Positions 26,652-36,345 of a stretch of DNA of 64,000 bases are shown piece after piece. The stretch comes from Robinsoniella peoriensis (GTDB taxonomy: Bacteria > Bacillota > Clostridia > Lachnospirales > Lachnospiraceae), in NCBI RefSeq assembly GCF_042680125.1, contig NZ_JBHTNY010000024.1; one strand, 5' to 3'. Both the position numbers and the translations under genes were made by a program. The notes beneath the pieces were generated by a model that did no database searches, had not been told where the DNA came from, and saw only the letters and a program-made list of their open reading frames with translations. How positions within the stretch are numbered: the stretch's first letter is position 1; the number at the start of each line of letters is the position of its first letter.

Positions 26652-28163
26652 TTATATTTTTTTCATCAGACCTTTCAGGCTCTCATATAATTCCAGATAT
26701 GTTTCATAGTTTTTCCGGTAAAGCCGGTGCTTTTCCATATCCGGCTCATGCCGTCTGGTAACTTTGACCGTCAACTGTACCGCTTCTTCAAAATCTTTGT
26801 ATACGCCGACTCCCACACCGGCGAGAATCACTGCTCCCAGTGTGGTTGCCGTATCAGAAGACGGAACTACAATCGGCTTTCCTGTAATGTCCGTCTTTAT
26901 CTGGGTCCACAGCAGTGAATTTGCCGAGCCTCCCATTGCTCTTAGTTCTTCCACCTTTGCCCCAGTGTCTTCTGCAATATCCAGGTTATGCTTTAAAGAA
27001 AAAGCAACGCCTTCCATAGCCGCCCTGACCATATGCCCTTTTGTTTTATTAAAGTCCAGGCCATAATAAACACCTTTTGCATTTGGATCCCATATCGGGG
27101 ATCGTTCACCAGCCATATAAGGCAGGAATACTACACCGTCGCTTCCGGGTGATACCGATTCCGCAATCTCATTTAGCTGCACCAGTGATGGTTTACCGAC
27201 TCTCTCTGCAATTTCCCGTTCATAATCAGCAAATTCCTTTTCAAACCAGCGCATGACACCGCCGCCGCCAACGGTTCCTCCCTGTAAAAGCCACTGTCCG
27301 GGAACTACATGGGCACCCATTATTAACCGGGGATCTGCTGCATACTCTTCCATACAGATGCTCATTCCACCTGCCTGACCACCCTGTTCCTGGGTTTCTC
27401 CAACGTGGATAACTCCGGCACCAAGTGTTCCGCACGCAGCGTCGAGTCCCCCTGCAACTACCGGAGTACCCACAGCCAGCCCGGTTTCTTGTGCTGCACC
27501 TGGGGTTACGGTCCCAACTACCTGATGGCAGGGTACCAGTTCCGGCAGAAAACTTCTGGGGATGCCCATTTTTTCACACATATCATCGTTCCAGCAGCCA
27601 TTTCTCATGTCGAAGCAATGCACCCCATACCCCTGTGACAGGTCATGACTTAAAACATCCGTTAACCGGTATGCAATAAATGCATTTGACTGAAGAATCT
27701 TGTCAATCTTTTTATACATTTCCGGAAGGTGCTCTTTATACCATAGAATTTTTGCTGTGGTATAAGATGGCTGCAGTGAATTCCCTGTGAGTGCGAATAT
27801 ATTCTCTTCTCCGATTTCGCTGTTGATTCTGTCACAGATATCCTGCGCCCTTGTATCCATCCAGATCGGAGTATTTGCAAGCACATTACCCTCTTTATCA
27901 ATTGGAATTGCCGACCAGCTTTGACCGTCGATTCCAACGCCTGCAATGTCTGCAGCATCTATATGATTCATTTCCAATAATGATTTAATCGTGCCGCATA
28001 CAGCTTTCCACCATTCGTCCGGATTTTGCTCTGCCCAGCCGGGCTGTGGATAATAGACCGGATATTCACCGGTACCGGATGCAATTACCGAGCCATTTTT
28101 TTCAAACACTGCTATCTTGCAGGCACTCGTACCGATATCGATTCCTAATAATAATTGTCCCAT
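26652..28163 (-). CDS. xylB: Xylulokinase-like FGGY kinase
   Basis: A full-length 503-residue FGGY kinase close to xylulokinases. DIGTSACK (9-16), AEQNPDEWW (44-52), GIDGQSWS (78-85), GGLDAACGTLG, GERSPIWDPNAKG and the C-terminal GGSANS are present in order. The variant GQSWS in place of the usual GQMHG suggests a substrate shifted from D-xylulose. It is the first gene of a leftward operon with an aldo-keto reductase, a KdgT-type permease and a mutarotase, and is divergent from an AraC regulator. GGAGG lies 6 bp before the ATG. Confidence 0.85.
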   Translation of the reverse strand: MGQLLLGIDIGTSACKIAVFEKNGSVIASGTGEYPVYYPQPGWAEQNPDEWWKAVCGTIKSLLEMNHIDAADIAGVGIDGQSWSAIPIDKEGNVLANTPIWMDTRAQDICDRINSEIGEENIFALTGNSLQPSYTTAKILWYKEHLPEMYKKIDKILQSNAFIAYRLTDVLSHDLSQGYGVHCFDMRNGCWNDDMCEKMGIPRSFLPELVPCHQVVGTVTPGAAQETGLAVGTPVVAGGLDAACGTLGAGVIHVGETQEQGGQAGGMSICMEEYAADPRLIMGAHVVPGQWLLQGGTVGGGGVMRWFEKEFADYEREIAERVGKPSLVQLNEIAESVSPGSDGVVFLPYMAGERSPIWDPNAKGVYYGLDFNKTKGHMVRAAMEGVAFSLKHNLDIAEDTGAKVEELRAMGGSANSLLWTQIKTDITGKPIVVPSSDTATTLGAVILAGVGVGVYKDFEEAVQLTVKVTRRHEPDMEKHRLYRKNYETYLELYESLKGLMKKI

Positions 28164-28225
28164 ACATGACCTCCTGGCGGCTGACTATGCCGCTATTGTC
28201 TGGTATTCCCAACGCCTTTTCTTAT

Positions 28226-28253
28226 ATTATAGATTTTTTTAATATTAATACAA
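28226..28253 (-). promoter_or_regulatory. Promoter of the xylulokinase operon
   Basis: Leftward TTGTAT (28248-28253), 16 bp, consensus TATAAT (28226-28231). It lies back to back with the AraC-type promoter; activator sites would fall upstream at 28294-28323. Confidence 0.75.
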
Positions 28254-28293
28254 GAGATTAAATTGACAGAACAAACCAATATATGTCGCATTA

Positions 28294-28333
28294 TCGAATA
28301 TTTCTTGACTTTCGAATATCGAACTGGTACGAT
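28294..28333 (+). promoter_or_regulatory. AraC-type promoter with direct repeats
   Basis: TTGACT (28305-28310), 17 bp, TACGAT (28328-28333), reading into the regulator gene. TCGAATAT occurs as a direct repeat at 28294-28301 and 28312-28319, and TTCGA-ATA-TCGAA (28311-28323) is a perfect dyad in the spacer. Direct repeats between two divergent promoters are a typical AraC binding layout. Confidence 0.6.
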
Positions 28334-28364
28334 GAAGAAAAAAGAAGCTGGTTGGATACGAATT

Positions 28365-29243
28365 ATGCGCACTGTTTATACGGATTTAAATATAAAATTT
28401 TCAATTGAAGACACTACATTCCATGTGCTGAATATTGTATTTGAACGTTTTTTGCGTTCCATGCCAAAGCACAGCCATGGAAGCAACAGTTATGAACTTC
28501 ACTATATTCCTTACGGTCATGGTAAAGTAAATATTGACAACACAATCTATGATGTGGAGCCTAATACGCTTTATATGACAGGCCCCCATGTGGAACACGA
28601 GCAGATTCCCATTAAAGATGATCCGATGACCGAATACTGTATTTACTTCAAAATAAGTAAAGCGCCTTCTTCCTCTGCCGGAACTATGGCTAATACTGAC
28701 TCCATTACGGTACAGTTTCAAAAAACGAAGTTCTGGTTCGGAAAAGACTCACAGGATATCTACCACCTGATGCAGCAGATTTTTTACGAATTGGAAAATA
28801 AGTACACCGGTTATATCACACAGGTTGAAACCCTGCTGCAGCAGTGTATTGTAAAGGTGGTTCGGAACTACGAAAATAAAAAGGAATCCAGGGCACATTT
28901 TTCTCCTTCGAACCTGGTAGACAGCAAATATCTCATTGTAGAGGAATGCTTTTTATATGACTACGAAACCATTACACTTGAGAAACTCTCGGTTCGTCTG
29001 GGCCTCAGCACCAGGCAGACCGAGCGGTTTTTAAAAGATTATTACGGCAAAACATTTTCCCAGAAAAAGAGCGAGGCCAAGATGTCTATGGCTAAAATCC
29101 TGTTATCGGACGAAACACTGAGTATTTCAGAGGTTGCCATCCGATTGAATTATTCCTCTGTGGAACATTTTTCTTATGCTTTTAAATTGTTTTATGGGAT
29201 AACGGCTAGGCAGTATCGAAAGAATCATGCAGAAAATGAATAG
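28365..29243 (+). CDS. AraC-family transcriptional regulator with cupin sensor
   Basis: A regulator of about 292 residues: an N-terminal cupin-like sensing domain (KHSHGSNSYELHYIPYGHG, then HVEHEQIP) and two C-terminal helix-turn-helix units ending in FYGITARQYRKNH, the AraC signature. The open frame reaches back to a TTG at 28263, but the likely promoter lies inside that stretch, so translation probably begins at ATG 28365 (or 28332). It is divergent from the xylulokinase operon, its most likely target. Convergent with the sortase gene at 29269, with 25 bp between. Confidence 0.88.
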   Translation: MRTVYTDLNIKFSIEDTTFHVLNIVFERFLRSMPKHSHGSNSYELHYIPYGHGKVNIDNTIYDVEPNTLYMTGPHVEHEQIPIKDDPMTEYCIYFKISKAPSSSAGTMANTDSITVQFQKTKFWFGKDSQDIYHLMQQIFYELENKYTGYITQVETLLQQCIVKVVRNYENKKESRAHFSPSNLVDSKYLIVEECFLYDYETITLEKLSVRLGLSTRQTERFLKDYYGKTFSQKKSEAKMSMAKILLSDETLSISEVAIRLNYSSVEHFSYAFKLFYGITARQYRKNHAENE

Positions 29244-29268
29244 GTAAGGGGGATGAGGGACTCCCATT

Positions 29269-30018
29269 TCAGTGCTTTTCTGCCTTCGACGGAACTCTTT
29301 CACAAAGCACTGCATACCGCTGCAGGTTAAATCCATAGGGATGGCAGGTAAGCAGCGTTATCAGATCTCTACCTTCCTGAATTAAAATTTCCTGAATATC
29401 TGTAGGTTTCAGTATTTTGATTTCCGCCACCCGATAAGTTAATGTTTCTCTGAAATTTTTAATGATTACTTCATCTCCCGGTTCCAGTTTTTCAATATCC
29501 CGGAACATTGCCGCTCTACTGTACCCACGGTGGGCTGCTATCACTGCATTTGAATTTATACCGCCCACAGGCAGGGATGTCTGGGTCAGATGTGCCGCTC
29601 CTTTTGCCATATTTTCATTGGTAGCTCCCAGGTAAACAGGCAGTTCGATGTCCATTTTGGGGATTTTTAAGCTTCCGATCATATCTTCATCAAATCCCCA
29701 TTCCTTCAGGCTAAAGCCGATCTGCTCATAGGAAAACGGATCAACCAGATCTTTTTGTCCTGATAAAAACAAGTTCCGGTTGTAAGCTAATATTTTTTCA
29801 TAAAGTTCATCGAAAAATGGTTTGGGAACTGAGGTATCCGACACTTCCGCTATCATTTCCCTTTTCATCTTATCGGTTTTCTGATCAAACGCTTCCAGAA
29901 CTTTTCTTACTTCCCGGTCATATACCTGTTGAGAAATGTAAGGATAGAGCAATAATCCCATACCTGCAGCTAAAGAAATTACTGCCATAATTAAAATGAT
30001 TTTCTTTTTTAAGATCAT
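29269..30018 (-). CDS. Class C-type sortase without C-terminal anchor
   Basis: A 249-residue sortase. One N-terminal helix (6-28), then a beta-barrel with catalytic His163 (AAHRG), Cys225 (TLLTCHPYG) and Arg234. The sequence resembles pilus-polymerising class C enzymes but lacks the usual second helix at the C-terminus, as in some class D or housekeeping-like forms. It overlaps the preceding sortase by 4 bp (ATGA type), so both are translated from one message. It probably joins or anchors pilin subunits encoded upstream at 30997-36157. Confidence 0.88.
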   Translation of the reverse strand: MILKKKIILIMAVISLAAGMGLLLYPYISQQVYDREVRKVLEAFDQKTDKMKREMIAEVSDTSVPKPFFDELYEKILAYNRNLFLSGQKDLVDPFSYEQIGFSLKEWGFDEDMIGSLKIPKMDIELPVYLGATNENMAKGAAHLTQTSLPVGGINSNAVIAAHRGYSRAAMFRDIEKLEPGDEVIIKNFRETLTYRVAEIKILKPTDIQEILIQEGRDLITLLTCHPYGFNLQRYAVLCERVPSKAEKH

Positions 30019-30851
30019 CTCTCATTTCCTTTCTTTCTATTTCTAATGACTGCAGTAATAATGATAAGCAGTATGATCACAGCTGTTGTCAGACCTGTAA
30101 TCCATAATGTCTGTTCCTCCCGGGTGAGCTTTCTCTCTGTCTTTTCAGCTGCCTGCTTTTCCTGCCATGCATGATAGTCTGTTCTTTTGCCCCGAACCAG
30201 AAGCCTGTGGCTGTTAACACCGTATGGAGTACATGTAACCAGAGTCACATAATCTTTTCCCGCCACGGGCTTTAAATCATCTGTATTTTCCGGTTCCACG
30301 ACCTTAATCTGGTCAACCTGATAGGCGAGTACCCGGTCCAGAATATGCAGATAGAACATATCTCCCTCTCCCAGTTCCGTTAAATCGGTAAACAGTTTTG
30401 CCGTTGTAAGCCCTGTATGTCCGGTAAATACCGCATGGGTACCTGCCCCTCCTACGGGCAAAGAAGTCCCCTCCAGATGTCCCACACCTTTTTTTAATGT
30501 AGATTCACCTGTTCCATGGTAGACAGCCAGATTCACATCAATATTCGGAATATCAATATATCCCATAATTCCATTTATATTCAATACTTCTTTGTAATTA
30601 TCCTGCAGCACCATACCGCTTCCTTCCATGAACGGATCCCTCAGCACATTTCCGCTCAGACTTTCATTATATTCTTCTGCTTTTTTCCATTCTTCCTCCA
30701 TCTCATCCCTGGCTTTATTTTTCACCTGATCCTCAAAATTCTGAATGGCATATGACTGGTTTCTCTCCATGAGTAAATTACTGACATGAGGATACAGGAA
30801 GAATCCCATGCCCAGCAATAATAAAACCACGATTGAAATTATTCTCTTCAT
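30015..30851 (-). CDS. Class C pilus sortase
   Basis: A 278-residue pilin polymerase. Helix at 4-20, long extracytoplasmic lid-containing segment (DPFMEG at 72-77 fits the DPF/W lid of class C enzymes), His145 (FTGHTG), Cys207 (LVTCTPYG), Arg216, and a C-terminal membrane helix (about 248-272) with basic tail. These are all class C hallmarks. It lies just downstream of the major pilin gene, separated by a hairpin that should lower sortase expression relative to pilin. Confidence 0.92.
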   Translation of the reverse strand: MKRIISIVVLLLLGMGFFLYPHVSNLLMERNQSYAIQNFEDQVKNKARDEMEEEWKKAEEYNESLSGNVLRDPFMEGSGMVLQDNYKEVLNINGIMGYIDIPNIDVNLAVYHGTGESTLKKGVGHLEGTSLPVGGAGTHAVFTGHTGLTTAKLFTDLTELGEGDMFYLHILDRVLAYQVDQIKVVEPENTDDLKPVAGKDYVTLVTCTPYGVNSHRLLVRGKRTDYHAWQEKQAAEKTERKLTREEQTLWITGLTTAVIILLIIITAVIRNRKKGNER

Positions 30852-30953
30852 AATAGGCTCCTATTTGAATGGGTATTTGTTCCGGACACAGGAGACGCAG
30901 CGGGCTGCGCTGACTACTTTGCAGGCTGAATTACGGTATCTTTTTACAATGAA

Positions 30954-30976
30954 AGGGGGAGGCTGTCCTTCCCCCT
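30954..30976 (-). terminator. GC-rich hairpin between pilin and sortase genes
   Basis: AGGGGGAGG and CCTTCCCCCT pair with one bulge; leftward the stem is followed by TTTCATTGT. It sits 20 bp past the pilin stop and about 100 bp before the sortase start, so it likely acts as a partial terminator. Confidence 0.65.
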
Positions 30977-30996
30977 CAAACCTTGTTGATCAGATA

Positions 30997-32538
30997 TTAA
31001 TGATTTACTTTACGCTTTTTAAAGGAATGTATCAGCAGTATGACAGCCAATACAATGAATCCGATACCTGCTGCCGTAAAGATTGTGGTACCCATTCCAC
31101 CGGTTACCGGCAGTATAAATGCACTGCTGTTCTTCACGGTTACCTGGGCAATACAGCCGGTATTCTCAATCCCGGCAGGATTTACCGTTACCTTGATTGG
31201 CTCATTTAAAAGGTTATAACCATTCGGTGCCTGTGTTTCTACTAAATAATAGGTAGTAGGTTTGTTATCTTCCGTAACTTTATCACCGGTTACTCCATAA
31301 GCAAACCCTAAAAATTCAGCCGTTCCGTCTGCTTTTGTGGTTACGATAATGTCATTTCCGTTTACATCCCTGATGTATTTTTTATCTTTTGCATCGCTTA
31401 AACTGGCTGCAATGGCGAATTTGGCATCCGGAAGTTTCGTTTCCTGATTATTTGCGTCTACTTTCATAATACCAATTTTTCCGGTATGGACTTCCGGCTT
31501 ATTTTCAGGCAGAACTTCATAGCTCTTATCCTGGTCAAACTGATTTTTATAATCCAGCCTGGCACCATTCTTAATCTCGGTCTGCATCGGAGCGTCTTCC
31601 GTCAGCGTTGTATCAAATACAACTCTTATAAATTTATATCCGCTGTCTGCAAGATATTGGCGTCCCGTCTGAGTAAAGCTGACTTTTATATTGCTCTGGG
31701 TTGTTTCTGAGGCATCATAATTCCCGGCTGGAATCAAAACTTCACCCTCACTGCCTGTCTCCGTACTTCTGTCTTTTACTCCATATACCTTAACCGAATC
31801 TGCCACGTATTTTAATACACCATCCAGTGCATCGGTAATATCATATTTTTTCGCTGCTGCTACATTAGTCGGTACGGAAGGCTGAATAATCCAGGTTACT
31901 TTCCCGCCGTGGGTATCCGAAGTTTCATGTTTGTTGGGTACTTTAGTCACATATTTATCAATGTCTGCACTTTCATTTTTGGGATAAACATGAACATCGG
32001 TAATCCACCCGTTACCTTCCGGATTCGTCATAGGCACGCTTACAATAAAAGGTGCGACAGGTTCTGCTACCTTTTCACTTGGAAGCTCGGTTACATAATA
32101 AAAACCTCTTGGCAGACTGTCAATTGCTGCAATACCCAGATCTTTACCATCTTCATCTGTTCCGGATGTGATAACCGTCTGTGCTGTATCTTTATCTAAC
32201 ATATCCTCCGTAACTTCCGATGCATTTGTGGGGATTTTTCCATCAGTTGAGGATACCGCATTTCCATCCGCATCCAGTGTAATCTTTAATTTTACTATTT
32301 CAAATTCAATTCCATTTAAAGGTACTGCGGATGCCGGTATATCTGTGGTCTCATTTCCGTTTCCAGGTGTATCTGCATCTGTTAAGTCATCCATTAAATA
32401 TTTATGGATGGTAAGGCTGCCTGTGGCCTCCGGCAGATCAGTATTATTACCGGCTGCTGCTGCAGAAACAGCAAACATACCTGTTGTTAAAACTGCTGCC
32501 ATAAAAACTGCACTCATCTTCTTTATCATTTTTTTCAT
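30997..32538 (-). CDS. LPxTG-anchored major pilin (SpaA type)
   Basis: A 513-residue pilus backbone subunit. A signal peptide (AVFMAAVLTTGMFAVSAAA, about 10-28) begins it; VHVYPKNES near residue 185 is the pilin motif whose Lys is joined to the next subunit by the class C sortase; YYLVETQAPNGY near residue 430 is an E-box; and LPVTG followed by a hydrophobic helix and KKRK is the sorting signal. The middle has Cna-B-like domains likely stabilised by isopeptide bonds. The start overlaps the stop of the adhesin gene by 4 bp. Together with the adhesin and two sortases it forms one pilus locus. Confidence 0.92.
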   Translation of the reverse strand: MKKMIKKMSAVFMAAVLTTGMFAVSAAAAGNNTDLPEATGSLTIHKYLMDDLTDADTPGNGNETTDIPASAVPLNGIEFEIVKLKITLDADGNAVSSTDGKIPTNASEVTEDMLDKDTAQTVITSGTDEDGKDLGIAAIDSLPRGFYYVTELPSEKVAEPVAPFIVSVPMTNPEGNGWITDVHVYPKNESADIDKYVTKVPNKHETSDTHGGKVTWIIQPSVPTNVAAAKKYDITDALDGVLKYVADSVKVYGVKDRSTETGSEGEVLIPAGNYDASETTQSNIKVSFTQTGRQYLADSGYKFIRVVFDTTLTEDAPMQTEIKNGARLDYKNQFDQDKSYEVLPENKPEVHTGKIGIMKVDANNQETKLPDAKFAIAASLSDAKDKKYIRDVNGNDIIVTTKADGTAEFLGFAYGVTGDKVTEDNKPTTYYLVETQAPNGYNLLNEPIKVTVNPAGIENTGCIAQVTVKNSSAFILPVTGGMGTTIFTAAGIGFIVLAVILLIHSFKKRKVNH

Positions 32539-35384
32539 TTTATTCTGGTTCTCCTTTTCTTGTTATTTGATTTACTGCCAGTAAAAACCAACAGAAATAC
32601 AGCCAGCATTATTATGCCAACTCCGGTCACAGAGAAGAGCAGTGTTCCGCTGCCTCCTGCAAGCGGCAGTTCTGTGTTTTTAAAATTAGGCAATTTATAT
32701 ATTACTTTATCGCCCTGGATTTCCTTTATAAATGCAGGGGGCAATGGATCTCCTGCTGCTTTTATGGTTATGGGATTCTCTTTGTTGGTCACATCCACAT
32801 GAATTCGCCACTGTCCCAATGGCAGACTATATCCCGGATTGGTCTGAACCTCTGCCAGCTAATAATCACCGCTTGGAACATCTGCAAAGTCTACCAGTCC
32901 ATTCTGGTCACTTACCACTGTATCTCTCTCGGTCCAGCAGTTTCCCGGTTCATTCGTTACCAATTCATCGTGTTGTGTATCCTGTTGATGTTTTGCAGAA
33001 CAGCTGTAAAGTTTAAATTTCACATTGCTTAAAGGTTTACTATGATCATTTCCATCCACTTTGTAGAATTGAAAAGGAACTGCTATCAGAGTATTGACAA
33101 ATAAAGCATGATCTGTATTGCTTGTCCCATCGGCGGATGTATAAGTAATGCTTTTCACTTCCAGGCTGTCTGTACCTTCGGCTTTCCCAATAGCAACTGC
33201 TGCTGCATAAACATTCGTGTCATATATATAATTGGGATCTCCGTTATCTTTTTCGGTAATCAGGTAATGATACACATAGTATGCTCCTTCTTTCAGGGTA
33301 TCCTGTGTAATCTCACTTCCCAGACTGATGGTCCCGAATTTTGCTGTTCCATCGGCTTCATTTACTGAAATTAGCGGTGACGCCAATGCCGGTGTTGCCG
33401 GATATGCCGGATCGTTTTTCAACGAAAACTCAAACATTCCTTCCGGAATAGCGGTAATTTCTTTTCCTGTAGGGTATTTTAATTTTTTTAATACTTCTAA
33501 GGATACATCGACGGGATGCAAGGGGTCCTGCTGCTCTGCCGTCAGGTGCTGGGTAAAGGCTGCTGCAACGGATACATTCTGATATAAATCCCGCGCTTCT
33601 GCAAGTTTTGCCTCTGCCGCTGCCTTAGCTGCCGCTCTGTCCGGTACATATGCAACTGCCGGATCCGTTGATTCACCGCTGCCGACAATATAGGTAATCA
33701 TACCTGCTTTCCCATTGTGATTTCCCGCAGTCCATTTCAGGGTTATTGATTCCAGATCTCCCCCTTCCGGAGGTATAATTTCCAAATCAATAGTATCCGT
33801 ATCATCGCCGCCCAGGACAAATGACCCGTCTTCTAATTCCTGAACTCCCTGCAGCTCTCCCGTATCAATTATGCTGCCGCTTCTTCCATTGATTTTCAGT
33901 TTACCGTCACGTACAGAAAAAGCGACAGGCATCGGATTTTTGTCATATCCGCCCGGCGGACTGTCTTCTAAAAAATAATAGTCTCCTACCTCCAATCCCT
34001 CTGCATCAATTCTCCCGTTTGCATCGGTGATATAACTTCCTGTCACAATATCCGATTCCGGAGACGGATTATCTCCCTGTTTCCGATACAGGACGTATTT
34101 TGCACCCGCTTTCGGTTTACCGTCATCCTGTCCCGTTTTGATAAGGGAGATCTTGTGAGTAGTGTTGACGGTACCTTTCTCAACTTTTGTATACATTTTA
34201 ATTTCAAAGGGTATTCTCCAGGAAAGAGTTGATGCATTGGACTGCACGTCATCAAATCCGGAATCGGTTATAACAAACCAGTTCATTCTGGAATCATTTG
34301 CTGCTCCCAGGGTGATAAACAGTTTTCCGCTTCCCAAAATATTCGATAGCTGAAGGCTTTCAATTTTACCACCCTGCTGGGAAACCTGCGCTCCTGTGGA
34401 TATCCCGTCCAATTCCCGGATCTTAATGCTGTCTTCCCGGATATTGACATGGTCATCTCCTGCATAAAATGAAAGAGGCACTGTATATGTTCCGGCAAAG
34501 TTTTCTGTTCCATCCACGACATACTTCAGAACTTCATCATCCAGCTTCACAACGTTTTCTGTCAAAAGAGGCTGTAGATTAAATCTTCCTCCCACCCAAA
34601 GAGGATACTTGCGGATGGGATTACCATATACATTTACCTCCATGGACCGTCCAAAAATTCCATAGTAGGTCTGTTCTTCCGGTGTTACATCTGATTCAAT
34701 AACCGCCTTTGATATGGACAGGGGTCTGATGTCCACAATATGATTATAGGAAATATCCCATTTCGCACATGATTTCAGTATAGAGATACCTTGTATATCT
34801 CTAATTTCTTTATTGCTTGCATAAATAGTTCCGGTATAAGACTTTAATAAATCTGCAACCGTTGAAAAACTATTTTTCTCCAATGTATTTCCATTCAGAA
34901 AGTTTGCAGGATCTGCCATAATAGAATCATAAATTGCCTGGGCAAAATTCTGATCCTTTATTCCGGCTGCCTGAATAGATTCCGGATTAAAATTGCTGAT
35001 ATCCAGTTTCGGCATTCCCTGATCGCTGCCGGGTGGTTCACTTTCCGATTCTGATTGTGCCTGGGATTCTGTTCCTGTGTGAGATTGCGTTTCTGGCTGA
35101 GATTCTGTCTGTTTTCCTGTCTCTGCCTGCGTTTCATTCTCTGCCGGTGTCTCTGATTGTGCCTTTGACTCAGTTTGTGCCTGCGTCTCTGAATTTTCCT
35201 GCTTTCCGGATTCGGATTGTGTTTCTGTTTCAGGCTCTGCAGTTACTTCAGGCGGAATTGACACATCTCCTGTAAGCCCTGCAGAAGCTTCCACTTGCTG
35301 CTTCCAAATTGGATTAGCAGTGAGACATACAGCAAAGCATAAAGCGAGTATTATCATTCTTGTTATCCTATTTTTAAACCTCAA
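32535..35384 (-). pseudogene. Large pilus-associated LPxTG adhesin, interrupted by an in-frame TAG
   Basis: This is a 948-residue-type surface protein cut by one stop. Residues 1-841 carry a signal peptide, an E/Q/S/T-rich low-complexity stalk (about 50-125), a region resembling leucine-rich repeats (IRDIQGISILKSCAKWDISYN), SpaA-like domains (SGDYYFLEDSPPGGY) and a pilin isopeptide-linker domain (DVSLEVLKKLKYPTGKE). TAG at 32859-32861 then falls inside SGDY*LAEVQTNPGY, where the family has tyrosine; the same frame continues 107 residues to LPLAGG, a hydrophobic helix and KKRRTR. Without the anchor the product would be secreted, so it is effectively broken. Start is TTG at 35384 after GGGGGG. 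Confidence 0.85.
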
Positions 35385-35479
35385 TGTATTCCCCCCTATC
35401 CACGATGCTGCTATTCTGACAGACTACCCTGTAAATATAAGCTCCAAAGCTTTGATGGAAATTCCTGCTGCCGGAATGA

Positions 35480-36157
35480 TCAATACTGGCTGCTTTTTTT
35501 ACTGCGGAAGACGGCATACGTTCCCAGTCCCATAAATATAATAGCTGCTATAACTGCAATGAGCTCACTTCCATTTTCACCTGTTTTCGGGGAAACACCA
35601 GTCTCTTCGCTTTTTCCCTGTTCTTTTTCCTGATATACCAATGCCACCGGTGATGCCGAATGAAAGACCGCACTTGCAATATTCCCATTCGTTGTGGTAT
35701 CTAATAACTCCCATCCATGCTCCTCACATTTATGCAGCACATAAACCTGAATATTTGATGTAATACTATTGCATACCAGGTCAATGCTGACCGGGTTTTC
35801 ACTGGATGGCATAGGATCCGCCTGAATTGTTAAATTGCTTATTTTCGTCAGGAATTTGTAATCAGACAGCTTCTCCAGGGAAATAACCTTTGTCTTACTG
35901 TTATAAAGTTCCAGTTCATCCTTTCCCAGTGCTTCCGCCAGATTCTTATTCAGATTTTCGTTAATCTTATCCACCTCACTTTGTATTTCCGGATCATCAA
36001 ACTTATCTGACAAGCTTACGGTTCCTCTGTCGGAGCCGGCGCTTACAATGCCCCCGATACCTGTTGAGACACTGTGAATTATGCCGCTGGCATTTACCTG
36101 CATTCCAGTCATCAGCAGCATGCAGACAACTAAAATGACTGCCATTTTTTGTTTCAT
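35480..36157 (-). CDS. Secreted cell-wall-anchored protein of unknown function
   Basis: A 225-residue exported protein: signal peptide (MAVILVVCMLLMTGMQVNASG), a charged soluble part of about 160 residues without a recognised domain, and a C-terminal SPKTGENG followed by a hydrophobic helix and RSKK. SPKTG is a variant sorting signal where Ser replaces the Leu of LPxTG. I place the start at ATG 36157, 8 bp after GGAGG; a TTG two codons upstream is too close. It is the first gene of the pilus locus and may be a minor pilin or chaperone; that is inference from position. Confidence 0.75.
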   Translation of the reverse strand: MKQKMAVILVVCMLLMTGMQVNASGIIHSVSTGIGGIVSAGSDRGTVSLSDKFDDPEIQSEVDKINENLNKNLAEALGKDELELYNSKTKVISLEKLSDYKFLTKISNLTIQADPMPSSENPVSIDLVCNSITSNIQVYVLHKCEEHGWELLDTTTNGNIASAVFHSASPVALVYQEKEQGKSEETGVSPKTGENGSELIAVIAAIIFMGLGTYAVFRSKKSSQY

Positions 36158-36237
36158 AGCCAAATCCTCCTTTTCAATAAAAGTATTTTTAATTCTTTTC
36201 TTAAGTTTTTTCTGTCGATGTGCACAATATATTTCAC
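36154..36237 (-). CDS. Possible 27-residue leader peptide, coupled to the anchored protein
   Basis: From GTG 36235-36237, preceded by GGAGAGGAGG, a frame of 27 basic and leucine-rich codons (VKYIVHIDRKNL, KILLLKRRIWL) ends at TGA overlapping the next ATG (TATGA). The strong ribosome site and stop-start overlap are the only evidence; the remaining gap (36238-36345) holds just a weak AAGCGTT/AACGCTT hairpin at 36252-36270. Confidence 0.3.
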   Translation of the reverse strand: MKYIVHIDRKNLRKELKILLLKRRIWL

Positions 36238-36345
36238 TCCTCCTCTCCTGAAGCGTTTTTTAACGCTTTCTATTTATCTAAAACTGCCACAGATATAAAT
36301 GTTTTACTTTCTATGACAGGCAGATAACCCTATGGCCCTACTAAT

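Noticed and set aside
28263..28364. Longer N-terminus of the AraC-type regulator from TTG at 28263
   Set aside because: A well-spaced promoter (28305-28333) lies inside this stretch and no ribosome site precedes the TTG, so it is more likely untranslated.
35010..35240. Repetitive DNA in the adhesin gene as a CRISPR or microsatellite
   Set aside because: It is codon-level repetition encoding an E/Q/S/T-rich stalk, without regular repeat-spacer structure.
36160..36345. Riboswitch (c-di-GMP type) before the pilus genes
   Set aside because: I looked for the conserved cores of c-di-GMP aptamers and did not find them; only weak hairpins are present.
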